Made by a program: the position numbers and the translations under genes. Under the pieces are notes generated by a model. It searched no databases, was not told the origin of the DNA, and saw only the letters and a program-made list of their open reading frames with translations. DNA of 64,000 nucleotides from an uncultured Oscillospiraceae bacterium. Lineage in GTDB: Bacteria > Bacillota > Clostridia > Oscillospirales > Oscillospiraceae. The DNA lies in the NCBI GenBank assembly GCA_944382965.1, contig CALWOA010000015.1, positions 1 through 64,000 on the forward strand, in the 5' to 3' direction. Shown here one piece after another: positions 24,169 through 32,399 of this stretch (position 1 is its first letter; each line of letters opens with the position of its first letter).

Positions 24169-25248
24169 TCAGTGTGCCATTCGGGCTTTCAGTGCCTGGG
24201 CGGACATGGCGGGATTGATGGTTTCCGCAGACTCCATGGCAATGGCCCCGGCGGCAAGACCGGCCCAGGCAGAGGTTTCCAGGTTGCTGCCTTCTAAGTA
24301 GGCCCAGACCAGGGCTGCCATAAAGGCATCGCCGCAGCCGGTGGTGCTGACCATCCGCCCCGGCAGGATGGGAAGCCACAGCCGTATGCCGCCCATGGCG
24401 GCATAGACACCTTCGGCCCCCAGAGACAGAAATACCCGGTGCACTCCCAGGCGGACCAGCTTGTCCGCTGCCGCTTCCACATCCTCCCGGGTGTGAATGG
24501 GAATGCCGGAAAGGAGCTCCGCTTCCAGCCGATTGGGCTTCAGGGTGTGGATTTTGGAGAGAATAGGCCGCAGCTTTTCTGCCTTGGCAGTGGAAACCGG
24601 GTCGACAAACAGGGGTACATGGACATTCCGGGCCAGATATTGAAGGGATTCGGCGGGAATGTTGGCGTCTGCCACCACCACCTGGGCATTTCGCAGCACC
24701 GCCAGATTGGCTGCCAGATAGGCTGGGGTGATCCTGTCGCAGATGGTCATGTCGGAAACTGCCAGAACCATCTCCCCATCCGGAGCCGCCAGGTACAGAT
24801 AGGTGGAGGTTTTGCCGCCGGGTACATGCAGAGCGTGGCTCAGGTCAATCCCATGCTCAGAGCAGGCGGCGGCTACCTGCTGCCCGTGAAGGTCATCGCC
24901 GTAGGCGGTAAGCAGCCGCACATCCAGGCCCATCAGACTCATGTTGTGGGCGATGTTCCGCCCCACACCTCCCAGGCTCAGGGATACGGTGCCGGGATTG
25001 GAGTCGGCGGGCACCAGGGGCGCAAAGGAGCGGCCGCCGATGTCCACATTCACGCCCCCCACCACCACGGCATAGGTGCCGCTGCGCAGGACATAGCCTT
25101 TTCCGGCAATGCAGCCCTTTTTCATCAGATTGGAGATGTGCACAGCCACGGAAGAACGGGTGATGCCCAACTGATCCGCAATCTGCTGCTGGGAGATCAT
25201 GGGATTGGCTTCAATCAGCTGCAAAACCTGCCGCTCCCGCTGGGTCAT
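24169..25248 (-). CDS. psuK: PfkB-family pseudouridine kinase with N-terminal winged helix
   Basis: A 359-residue protein. Residues about 1-55 form a winged helix (QQIADQLGITRSSVAVHISNL); a PfkB carbohydrate kinase domain follows, with GGVGRNIAHNMSLMG near 90 and the C-terminal ATP/anion-hole motif STTGCGDAFMAALV. With psuG directly downstream, pseudouridine is the likely substrate. The fused DNA-binding domain suggests it may also regulate its own operon, as known for similar HTH-PfkB proteins; that is inference. AGGAGG precedes the ATG. Confidence 0.9.
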   Translation of the reverse strand: MTQRERQVLQLIEANPMISQQQIADQLGITRSSVAVHISNLMKKGCIAGKGYVLRSGTYAVVVGGVNVDIGGRSFAPLVPADSNPGTVSLSLGGVGRNIAHNMSLMGLDVRLLTAYGDDLHGQQVAAACSEHGIDLSHALHVPGGKTSTYLYLAAPDGEMVLAVSDMTICDRITPAYLAANLAVLRNAQVVVADANIPAESLQYLARNVHVPLFVDPVSTAKAEKLRPILSKIHTLKPNRLEAELLSGIPIHTREDVEAAADKLVRLGVHRVFLSLGAEGVYAAMGGIRLWLPILPGRMVSTTGCGDAFMAALVWAYLEGSNLETSAWAGLAAGAIAMESAETINPAMSAQALKARMAH

Positions 25249-25477
25249 GGGAATCGCCTCCTAAACGTTTCTTTATTTTTAAGCACATCTTTATTATAAA
25301 ATGCCGTTTCTGATGGGTCAATGCAGAAAGAATCGCATCCTGGTTTTTCTACAACCGGCACAAATAGCGTGCTTGTGTTTTGGTGAAAAATTCTTTACAA
25401 TCTTTCCAAAAGCGGTGACGCAGCAGGGGGAAATTCCCTCTTTCAAGGTGAAAGAACATAAGACAGGAGGACTGTCC

Positions 25478-26032
25478 ATGGAGGATGAGAAAATTTTGGC
25501 GCTGTATTTTGCCCGGGATGAGGAGGCAATCCGTCAGACCCAGGCCTGCTACGGCGGCAGACTGACGGTGCTGGCGCAAAATATCCTGCGCAGCCGGGAG
25601 GATGCCGAGGAAAGCGTCAACGATACGTATTTGACAGCCTGGCAAACCATTCCACCGAAGAAACCCAATTTTTTCCTTGCCTATTTGTCAAAAATCTGCC
25701 GGAATTTTGCCTTCGGCAAACTGGACTGGCAGCAGGCAGCCAAGCGCCGGGCGGAGGTGGTGACCTTGAGCCAGGAAATGGAGCAGTGTATTCCCGACAA
25801 AGCCCGGGAAGCGGAACTGGAAAGCCGGGAAATTGCCTGGGCGGTCAATGACTTTTTGCGGGGGCTGACCCCGGAAAACCGGGTGCTGTTTCTGCGGCGG
25901 TATTGGTACTGCGATACCATCGAGGAGATTGCCCGGCGCTATAGTATGGGCCAGAGCAAAGTGAAAATGCGGCTCAGGCGCATCCGGCAGCAGCTGGCAG
26001 CGCATCTGGAACAGGAGGGGATTTTTCTATGA
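25478..26032 (+). CDS. ECF-type RNA polymerase sigma factor
   Basis: A 184-residue sigma-70 family protein with region 2 (LAQNILRSREDAEESVNDTYL at about 34-54) and region 4 (YCDTIEEIARRYSMGQSKVK at about 147-166); no region 3 is present, as in ECF factors. It should direct RNA polymerase to a small set of promoters. AGGAGG precedes the ATG at 25478, which excludes the 59-codon upstream extension. It overlaps the next gene by four bases, a typical sigma/anti-sigma pair. Confidence 0.87.
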   Translation: MEDEKILALYFARDEEAIRQTQACYGGRLTVLAQNILRSREDAEESVNDTYLTAWQTIPPKKPNFFLAYLSKICRNFAFGKLDWQQAAKRRAEVVTLSQEMEQCIPDKAREAELESREIAWAVNDFLRGLTPENRVLFLRRYWYCDTIEEIARRYSMGQSKVKMRLRRIRQQLAAHLEQEGIFL

Positions 26033-27054
26033 CAGGCAGAGAGTTGCTTCTTGGACTGACGGAGGTGGAGCCGGAATTTCTGGCGGAAGCAGAAAACGGG
26101 GCAGCCCCACATTGGCATATTTTTCGACGCCCGGTGCTGGCAGCGGCGCTGATTGCCCTGGTGCTGATTTTTGTGGGATGCGCTTATGTGGTGATGTCGG
26201 AAACAGAGTGGTTCCAATCCTTTTTTGCCCAGCGGCAGGAGCAGGGACTCTCGGAAGGACAGGCGGCCTATGTGGAGGAAAACACGAAAAGCATCGGGCA
26301 AAGCGTAAAAAAGGACGGATATACTTTGACGGTGGAATCTGCCATCGCCGATCCTTACCATGCCTATATCAAACTGCGGCTGGATGCGCCCTTCTGGGAA
26401 AAGCTGGATGCTGACCAATATGCAGGGGGTGTATATCAGCAGGAAGACGGAAGTTTTGATCCGCTGTTTCTGGTCTTGGAGACCCAGCAGGAGGTTTGCT
26501 GGAACGCTACATGGGAAAAGTTGGAAGATGGTGACCCCAATGACAATTCGTTCCAGATCATGCTGACATTGGGAAGCGCTGGTACCGCAGAAGCGGAACT
26601 GTTTGAAGCGGGGGTTTCCTACCAGCTGCACGTTCATGGTCTGAGAAAGTTTTATTGGGATGACCGAAAGCCAGATGAGCAGATTACGGATGCGGTGTTT
26701 GACTTTGAGATTGTATTTGACAAAATCAACGCCGATATGCTGGAGATGGTGGATGAGCCCATTACCGTATCCCAGGATGGCATCTCCGTGCGCCTTACCT
26801 CTCTGCGGCTGCACACCATGGGAGCCTACGCCACCTACAAAGGCAGAAACGACGAAAGAGGATTTTTCTGCCTGATGTATGCGGCGGTGGTATTGCGGGA
26901 CGGTACCCAAGTGCCCTTGATTCAGGGGGCCATCACAACGGGAGAATCCAGCTGGCATTTACCCAGTCCCATTGATCTGGATGAGGTGGATTATGTCCTG
27001 CTGCAAAACGGCACAAAAATCCCCGTCCCAGAAACGGAAAAAAGCCCGGGGTAA
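26029..27054 (+). CDS. Membrane-bound partner of the ECF sigma factor (putative anti-sigma factor)
   Basis: A 341-residue protein with a short cytosolic N-terminus, one membrane segment at about residues 35-55 (PVLAAALIALVLIFVGCAYV) and a long extracellular part with beta-rich sequence, resembling DUF4179-type anti-sigma proteins of clostridia. By position and ATGA coupling it is the likely anti-sigma factor that senses an envelope signal. No zinc-binding HxxxCxxC motif of classical ZAS proteins is seen. Confidence 0.65.
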   Translation: MTGRELLLGLTEVEPEFLAEAENGAAPHWHIFRRPVLAAALIALVLIFVGCAYVVMSETEWFQSFFAQRQEQGLSEGQAAYVEENTKSIGQSVKKDGYTLTVESAIADPYHAYIKLRLDAPFWEKLDADQYAGGVYQQEDGSFDPLFLVLETQQEVCWNATWEKLEDGDPNDNSFQIMLTLGSAGTAEAELFEAGVSYQLHVHGLRKFYWDDRKPDEQITDAVFDFEIVFDKINADMLEMVDEPITVSQDGISVRLTSLRLHTMGAYATYKGRNDERGFFCLMYAAVVLRDGTQVPLIQGAITTGESSWHLPSPIDLDEVDYVLLQNGTKIPVPETEKSPG

Positions 27055-27065
27055 CCCGGGCTTTT
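27039..27065. terminator. Bidirectional terminator
   Basis: AAAAGCCCGGG pairs with CCCGGGCTTTT around a short loop; A and T tails suit both strands. It overlaps the stop codon of the anti-sigma gene and serves the convergent ABC operon. Confidence 0.8.
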
Positions 27066-27067
27066 GC

Positions 27068-27874
27068 CTATGTTTGGGGCAAATCCGCACTGAAGAGAAT
27101 CCGGTCGTTTTCCACGCCCTGGCTGTGAAACAGCTTCAGAAGATTCTCCGTGGTCATATTTTTTCGCTCCTGTCCGGCGATTTCCCGGACGATGGTGCCG
27201 TCCTTCATCATAATGGTGCGGTTGCCCAGCTGCAGGGCGGAGGGAATGTTGTGGGTAATCATCAGGCAGGTGATGTGGTTCTCTGCCACGATTTTCTGGG
27301 TCAGATTCAGTACCTTCTGGGCGGTTGCCGGGTCCAGGGCGGCGGTATGTTCGTCCAGAAGCAGCAGTTTGGGGGTCACCAGAGTGGCCATCAGCAATGT
27401 CAGCGCCTGACGCTGACCGCCGGAGAGCAGACCTACCTGGCTCTGCATCCGGTCTTCCAGTCCCAGTTCCAGCTGGGAAAGTTTTTCCCGGAACTCCCGG
27501 CGCTCCTTGGCGGAGATCATGGAGAAGGGAGAATGGGATGCCGATGCCCGCATATAGGCCAGAGCCAGATTTTCCTCAATGGTCATGTGGGGGGCGGTGC
27601 CTTTCAGAGGGTCCTGGAAAAGTCTGCCAATGTACTTGCTGCGCTTGTAGTCCGGCTGGTTGGTAATGTTCACCCCATCTAAGCGGATGGTGCCGTCATC
27701 CACCGGGAAAGACCCGGCAATGGCGTTGAACAGGGTGGATTTTCCCGCACCGTTGGAACCAAGAACCGTGACAAAATCCCCGCTTTCCAGGGAGAGATTC
27801 ACATTGGTCAGGGCTTTCTTTTCATTCACCGTGCCGGGATTGAAGGTTTTGGAAATGTTGGAAAGTTTCAGCAT
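27068..27874 (-). CDS. ABC transporter ATP-binding protein (TrpZ-type, COG1101)
   Basis: A 268-residue ATPase: Walker A GSNGAGKST near 40-48, Q-loop in IGRLFQDPLKG, signature LLSGGQRQAL near 148, Walker B LLLLDEHTAALD near 168. It powers the importer formed with the permease and receptor upstream. GGGAGG precedes the ATG at 27874. Its start overlaps the permease gene by seven bases. This trio of families (COG2984, COG4120, COG1101) is the one named TrpXYZ in some Bacillota. Confidence 0.9.
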   Translation of the reverse strand: MLKLSNISKTFNPGTVNEKKALTNVNLSLESGDFVTVLGSNGAGKSTLFNAIAGSFPVDDGTIRLDGVNITNQPDYKRSKYIGRLFQDPLKGTAPHMTIEENLALAYMRASASHSPFSMISAKERREFREKLSQLELGLEDRMQSQVGLLSGGQRQALTLLMATLVTPKLLLLDEHTAALDPATAQKVLNLTQKIVAENHITCLMITHNIPSALQLGNRTIMMKDGTIVREIAGQERKNMTTENLLKLFHSQGVENDRILFSADLPQT

Positions 27875-28761
27875 TTGCTTTTTCCTCCCTTGGTGGCGGG
27901 CTTCATGGCGCCCCGGATGGCGGGCAGGCCGATGGCAAGGGCCACAATGGTAGCGGAGATCAGCTTCAGGCATTCGCTGGGCAGATCGAGACGCAGAGCG
28001 ATGGCGATGATAAACCGGTAGACAATGGAACCGGCCACAGCTCCCAGGGCCTTCATCCAGAGTTTCCCTTTGGGCAGCAAAGTCTCGCCGATAATCAGGG
28101 AAGCCAGACCGATGATAACCATGCCGGTGCCCAGGTTGATGTCCGCGGTTTTCTGGTACTGGGCCAGCACCGCACCGGACAGGGCGGTCATGGCGTTACT
28201 CATACACAGGCCGATGGTGATGGTGAATCCGGTGTTGATGGAGGAGGCCCGGACCATGTCCGGATTGTCTCCTGTGGCCCGGATGCTCAGGCCCAGCCGG
28301 GTCTTTAAAAATACCACCAGAAGCACCGCAACCACCAGAGTAATCAGCGCCGCAGGAAGCAGCTTATAGACGCTTCCAAGGGCGGGCTGCACCAGGGAAA
28401 ACAGGGTTTTGCTCTTCATCATATTGACGTTGGAGGAAAAGCCCATCACTGCCAGATTTATGGTGTACAGTCCTGTGTTGGTGATGATGCCTGCCAGAAT
28501 GGAAGGGATTTTCAGCTTGGTTTGCAGTAAGGCGGTGATGCTGCCAGCGCAGGCACCCGCAATCATGGCGGCAGGCAGGGCAAGCAGAGGGTGTCCGGCA
28601 ACAGCCAGGGTGGCAGACACGGCACAGCCTAAGGTGAAGGCACCATCGGTGGTCATATCCGCAATGTTCAGAACCCGGAAGCTTAAAAACAGTGCCAGCG
28701 CCACCAGGGCGTAAATGCAGCCCAATTCCAGGGCGCTGAGAATAACGGCGGTGGAAATCAT
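27868..28761 (-). CDS. ABC transporter permease (TrpY-type, COG4120)
   Basis: A 297-residue protein with about eight to nine hydrophobic segments. Family words include LALFLSFRVLNIADMTTDG near 21-39, LRATGDNPDMVRA-like (RATGDNPDMVRASSIN) near 160 and GLASLIIGETLLPKG near 220. It belongs to the BPD_transp_2 permeases related to branched-chain amino acid and simple sugar importers. AAGGAG precedes the ATG. It lies 64 bases after the receptor gene. Confidence 0.9.
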   Translation of the reverse strand: MISTAVILSALELGCIYALVALALFLSFRVLNIADMTTDGAFTLGCAVSATLAVAGHPLLALPAAMIAGACAGSITALLQTKLKIPSILAGIITNTGLYTINLAVMGFSSNVNMMKSKTLFSLVQPALGSVYKLLPAALITLVVAVLLVVFLKTRLGLSIRATGDNPDMVRASSINTGFTITIGLCMSNAMTALSGAVLAQYQKTADINLGTGMVIIGLASLIIGETLLPKGKLWMKALGAVAGSIVYRFIIAIALRLDLPSECLKLISATIVALAIGLPAIRGAMKPATKGGKSKC

Positions 28762-28825
28762 GGATCAGGTCTCCTTACATCAAGTTACGCAGGGTTCCGG
28801 GAGGGGGGACCCTCCCGGAAAAATA

Positions 28826-29800
28826 TTATTCGGCGGTAACCACTTCTTTGACGGTGTTTGCCATGGTGGAGAAGCTGCTGTAATCCAGCCCCAGCACTTC
28901 GGCGGTTTCGGTGTTGACGGTGATGATGCCGCCGTCCATCACGTGGAATTCAGGAATTTCTCCGCCCTGGAGAATCTCCACAGCCATATCCGCGGTTTTG
29001 GTGCCCAGTTCGGTGTAGTTGACGCCACAGGTGGCGAAGGCACCGGAGAGAACGAAGGAGTCAGCACCGGCATAATGGGCAATTCCGGCTCCGTTCAGGA
29101 TTTCTGCCACGGCGCCTTCCGCGCCCATAACCGTGTTGTCAGTGGGAGTAAAAACGGCTTCCACCCGGCCTACCAGAGAGGAGGCGGCGGAGACGATTTC
29201 ATCGGTGGTGTTGCCGGTCTTTTCCAGGTAGGCAATGCCCTTTTCCTCCAGATAGGCCTTGGCCTGGGCGATGGGGGTGGCGGAGTTGGCTTCGGAGTTG
29301 GAATACAGCAGACCCACAGTTTTCACATCCGGCTGAACAGCGAGCATCATGTCCAGGATAAAGGCGGTGTTCAGGGCATCGGAGGTGCCGGTAACGGTAT
29401 CCATTCCGGTCAGACCTACGGACTCGGGATCAGAAATGGCAGCGTAGACAATGGGAATATTGGTGCCGTCGGCGGCGGTGACCATACACTGGGCGGCGGT
29501 GGTGGCAATGGGGATAATCATATCCACACCGTCGGAAACCACCTGGGCGCCGATCTGGTTGAGGACGCTGGAATCGTTCTGACCGTTGTATTCTTCTACG
29601 GTAATGGTGATGCCCTTTTCTTCTGCCAGGGCGTTGAGCTGGGCGACAATGGCGGTGCGGATTTCATCCAGGGAAGAGTGGTCCATCTGCTGGACAACTG
29701 CTACGGTAAAGCCGTCAGAAGAATTGCGGTCGGCGGCGCAGCCGGTAAACACACAGGTCATCAAAACCAGGGAAAGCAAAACAGAAATAACCTTTTTCAT
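28826..29800 (-). CDS. ABC transporter substrate-binding lipoprotein (TrpX-type, COG2984)
   Basis: A 324-residue secreted receptor. The signal peptide ends in a lipobox (TCVFTGC, cysteine near 21). The mature part follows the ABC_sub_bind family: VEEYNGQNDSSVLNQIGAQ near 67, IIPIATTAAQ, PIVYAAISDPESVGL near 117 and VKTVGLLYSNSEANS near 155. In relatives under tryptophan T-boxes the ligand is tryptophan. Here a T-box leader lies directly upstream, so an amino acid is the probable ligand. Confidence 0.9.
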   Translation of the reverse strand: MKKVISVLLSLVLMTCVFTGCAADRNSSDGFTVAVVQQMDHSSLDEIRTAIVAQLNALAEEKGITITVEEYNGQNDSSVLNQIGAQVVSDGVDMIIPIATTAAQCMVTAADGTNIPIVYAAISDPESVGLTGMDTVTGTSDALNTAFILDMMLAVQPDVKTVGLLYSNSEANSATPIAQAKAYLEEKGIAYLEKTGNTTDEIVSAASSLVGRVEAVFTPTDNTVMGAEGAVAEILNGAGIAHYAGADSFVLSGAFATCGVNYTELGTKTADMAVEILQGGEIPEFHVMDGGIITVNTETAEVLGLDYSSFSTMANTVKEVVTAE

Positions 29801-29926
29801 AGTAAAAGCTCCTTTACAGCGTTAATTTGGATTGGTTTTTGGGGCGCTTTGAAAATGGGAAGGGGGTTCACCATCGCTTCCCCGGTAATTTCTTCATCAT
29901 ATGCGTTTCCTCCCTGAGAAAATAAA

Positions 29927-30205
29927 AATGCCCTTGCTCCCCCTAGGGGGAACAAGGACAGAAAAGACAATTTCTGCGGTACCACCTTGTTTGCCGGAAC
30001 ATTCCGACCGCTCTGCCCGATGCCAACACATCGGCTGCCCGTTAACGCTGGCAATGCGTCAGAAGATACTAAGGACAATCCTGTTCTCCCTGCCCTCAGC
30101 GGCCCATTTGCTGCCCCGCTTTTCGCTCCGCTCTCAGCTATGCGGAACTCTCTGTGGATGCGCCTTGCAGCTTTACTCCCGCTTCCATGGTTTCAACTTA
30201 TGTTA
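29927..30205 (-). promoter_or_regulatory. T-box leader controlling the ABC importer operon
   Basis: The minus strand carries the invariant T-box sequence AAGGTGGTACCGC (29986-29974), followed by a terminator hairpin (CCTTGTTCCCCC pairing with GGGGGAGCAAGG) and a T-rich tail near 29930. Upstream are a GGGAGTA word, a CAGAGAGTTCC stem I motif, an AAATGGGCCGCTGAG distal-loop word and a GACGC...GCGTTA stem. T-boxes read uncharged tRNA and allow transcription when the amino acid is short. I could not fix the specifier codon by eye. Confidence 0.9.
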
Positions 30206-30210
30206 TGCCT

Positions 30211-30239
30211 GTTATACACCATCTGTTCCGGTTTGTCAA
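30211..30239 (-). promoter_or_regulatory. Promoter of the T-box/ABC operon
   Basis: On the minus strand TTGACA (30239-30234) and TATAAC (30216-30211) with a 17-base spacer; transcription should begin near 30204. Confidence 0.8.
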
Positions 30240-30293
30240 GCATTATTTTCGCTGAATGACGGACAAGTGTGCGCAGAAAACAAACAGCAGGCG

Positions 30294-30869
30294 TTAATAT
30301 TCCCGTACCACGCCTTTGACGATGCCGATGATTTCTGCGTAAGTGCCGTCGATGGGCTCGTAGCTGTCGTTTTCCGGCATAAGCCAGACCTGACCATTGC
30401 GGCGGCGCAGCCGCTTGACGGTGGCTTCGTCCTCCAGCCGGGCAACCACAATCTGCCCGTCGTCAGCAGTGGACTGGGGACGGACGATGACCTTGTCCCC
30501 GCTTAAAATTCCCGCACCGATCATGCTGTCACCCCGAACCCGCAGAGCGAAGCACCCCGGCTCATGCCAAGGCAGGGTCCCCTCCTGATTTTCCACTGCC
30601 AGAATGGGCATACCGGCGGTGACCACGCCGATGACAGGGATTTGCCCCGGGCGAACGCCGGTGACCAGCGCCCGTTTACGGCCCTTGGCGCCGGGGGACT
30701 GGAGCAGCCCCTGATCCTGCAGCGCCTGGAGGTGGTAGCTGACGGAGGCGGTAGAACGCAGACCCACTGCGGCCCCAATTTCCCGGACAGAGGGAGAATA
30801 GCCGTTCTCCTGGATAAAATCGTTGACATAATCCATAATGAGCTGGGCTTTGTTGCTGGTTCTGGGCAT
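30294..30869 (-). CDS. lexA: LexA repressor
   Basis: A 191-residue SOS repressor. N-terminal winged helix (SVREIGAAVGLRSTASVSYHL), self-cleavage site between Ala85 and Gly86 in VVTAGMP, catalytic Ser115 in VRGDSMIGAGI and Lys152 in ATVKRLRRR. RecA-stimulated cleavage releases repression of DNA repair genes. AAGGAGG precedes the ATG. The gene is followed by the T-box operon promoter on the same strand and is divergent from a small ferritin-like gene. Confidence 0.95.
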   Translation of the reverse strand: MPRTSNKAQLIMDYVNDFIQENGYSPSVREIGAAVGLRSTASVSYHLQALQDQGLLQSPGAKGRKRALVTGVRPGQIPVIGVVTAGMPILAVENQEGTLPWHEPGCFALRVRGDSMIGAGILSGDKVIVRPQSTADDGQIVVARLEDEATVKRLRRRNGQVWLMPENDSYEPIDGTYAEIIGIVKGVVREY

Positions 30870-30998
30870 AGAGGGGTCCTCCTTGTGGGCTTTTTGCCAT
30901 TATAGCACATATGAACGAAAAAGAAAAGCCTTATTCCTATGCTTTTTTCGCAAGCAAATGAAATTTGATACTATACTGGAATAGAAGGAGGGAAGAAA

Positions 30999-31448
30999 AT
31001 GGAAAATATGGACAGCCAAACCCAGAGTCAGATCTGGCAGCGGGTATTTGCACCCATGCAGCAGCCGTCCCGGGAGGATCTGCTTCCCCTGCTGACGCAA
31101 GCGGTGGAAACCATGGGAGCCGGCCGGCTGCTGGCAGGAGTGCTGCCTGCAAGTGTCCGGCAGCTGGCCAATCGGCTCTATGAAAGCCTGCGGGAGAATG
31201 CCCTCTGCATGCGGGGAATCTGCCGCTTGTCCGGCAGAACCGAGGGGAAATTCTGCACAATGCCTAGGGAAAAGGAACCGGCAAAACGGCTGCTGGAAAA
31301 ATGCTATCACCGCTGCCGCCGGGCTATGATGGAATACACCGCCCGGTCGGCGGACCCGGAATTTGGAGCGGTGTACCAGAAAATGGCCCAGCGGGAAGCG
31401 GAGCATTGCTGCCTCATTGCCCAAATCCTGGGGAATCTGGAATCGTGA
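30999..31448 (+). CDS. Small cysteine-containing protein, possibly ferritin-like
   Basis: A 149-residue, largely helical protein of unrecognised family. The C-terminal half has the look of a ferritin-like helix pair: RRAMMEYTARSADPEFGAVY and MAQREAEHCCLIAQIL, with E and H spaced as metal ligands. Central cysteines lie in ALCMRGICRL and CYHRC. The similarity is weak and by eye only. GAAGGAGG lies upstream of the ATG. It is divergent from lexA and 61 bases before the ATC hydrolase gene, possibly in the same transcript. Confidence 0.6.
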   Translation: MENMDSQTQSQIWQRVFAPMQQPSREDLLPLLTQAVETMGAGRLLAGVLPASVRQLANRLYESLRENALCMRGICRLSGRTEGKFCTMPREKEPAKRLLEKCYHRCRRAMMEYTARSADPEFGAVYQKMAQREAEHCCLIAQILGNLES

Positions 31449-31509
31449 ACTTTCTGCTGTACAGCATGGGAAAGACCTGATACAATGAATCTACAAAGGA
31501 GGGAATTTT

Positions 31510-32199
31510 GTGGAATTTTCTGAGGAAACCCAGATTTTTCTGGTGGCAGAATATTATCGGGTGCTGACGGAGGGCTTTGGCAGCCGGGGCGAGGCGGCGT
31601 TTCGGCACTGTGTCCGGAGTTACGGCATCCAGCGGGGCAGCCGAATGGCACAAAGCGCTATCCGGGATGGGCAGCGGCTGGATTATGTAACCTTCTGCCG
31701 TTATGGACAGTGGCGGCCTTCGGAAACGGTGCTGCGGGAAAACCGGTGCAGCCAGACGGCAGTGGTGTCCTGGAATCCGGATTATGTCTACCAGGTAAGC
31801 CGCTGCCCCTGGCAGGAGGCGTTTGCCAAATTCGGGGCAAAAGAAGCGGGGCTGCTGTACTGCGACCTTCTGGACGAGGCTATCAATCAGGGATTTAATC
31901 CCCAGATTCCCTTCCGCACCGTTCAGACTATGCAGCGGGAAGAACGCTGCATCTTCTCCGTGGCGGATGCAGGCATCACGCCGGAAACGGATCTGGCCCG
32001 GATTCCCGGAGCGGTTCGGGACTACGATTACCACAGCGCCGATGTCTTTTACACCTTCGGAAAGGTGTGCCAGGGCATCTTTGCTGAGGAAGGGAAGCAG
32101 GCGGCCCAGCAGGTGATGGAATCCTTTATCGCATATTACGGCAGGGAAATGGGGAAGCGCCTGCAATCCTTTGCTCAGCAGGATTTTTCGGCAAACTAA
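31510..32199 (+). CDS. L-2-amino-thiazoline-4-carboxylic acid hydrolase family protein
   Basis: A 229-residue protein of the ATC hydrolase family. The second half shows the family pattern: a cysteine in RCPWQEAFAKFG, LLYCDLLDEAINQGFNP and later charged residues. In Pseudomonas the namesake opens the thiazoline ring on the way to cysteine; many clostridial members are only loosely related. The start is GTG, six bases after GGAGGG. A terminator follows. Confidence 0.75.
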   Translation: MEFSEETQIFLVAEYYRVLTEGFGSRGEAAFRHCVRSYGIQRGSRMAQSAIRDGQRLDYVTFCRYGQWRPSETVLRENRCSQTAVVSWNPDYVYQVSRCPWQEAFAKFGAKEAGLLYCDLLDEAINQGFNPQIPFRTVQTMQREERCIFSVADAGITPETDLARIPGAVRDYDYHSADVFYTFGKVCQGIFAEEGKQAAQQVMESFIAYYGREMGKRLQSFAQQDFSAN

Positions 32200-32204
32200 A
32201 ACAA

Positions 32205-32237
32205 GGCCCTCCGGCAGCGCCGGAGGGCCTGATCTTT
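32205..32237 (+). terminator. Terminator after the ATC hydrolase gene
   Basis: GGCCCTCCGGC pairs perfectly with its complement around an AGC loop, then a T-containing tail (TGATCTTT). Confidence 0.75.
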
Positions 32238-32240
32238 GGA

Positions 32241-32384
32241 TCAGAACAAAATCTGCTCCATGTAGTTTTCGTTGACCTGGGTGTCCGGAAGCCAAACCTG
32301 GGCATCGCCCCAAATCTCTGCATGACAGGATATCCGGGTACCGGCTTTTTGCCCTGCTTCATTATTATATATATTATATGCCAT
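32241..32384 (-). CDS. Candidate small protein (47 residues)
   Basis: A short reading frame in the gap after the MATE gene, beginning MAYNIYNNEAG and ending NENYMEQILF before TGA. Codon choice in its second half follows the genome's GC-rich third positions (GCC, ACC, CAG, GTC, AAC), and the composition (one cysteine, two tryptophans) looks protein-like. The ribosome binding site is poor (AGAAG). A promoter-like TTGACA and TATAAT overlap its first codons, so the real start could lie further in. No family recognised. Confidence 0.35.
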   Translation of the reverse strand: MAYNIYNNEAGQKAGTRISCHAEIWGDAQVWLPDTQVNENYMEQILF

Positions 32385-32399
32385 CTTCTGAAAGTGTTG

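Noticed and set aside
30885-30915. SOS box before lexA
   Set aside because: AGCACATATGAACG overlaps the lexA -10 region but matches the GAAC-N4-GTTC consensus at only some positions; the key half-sites are wrong.
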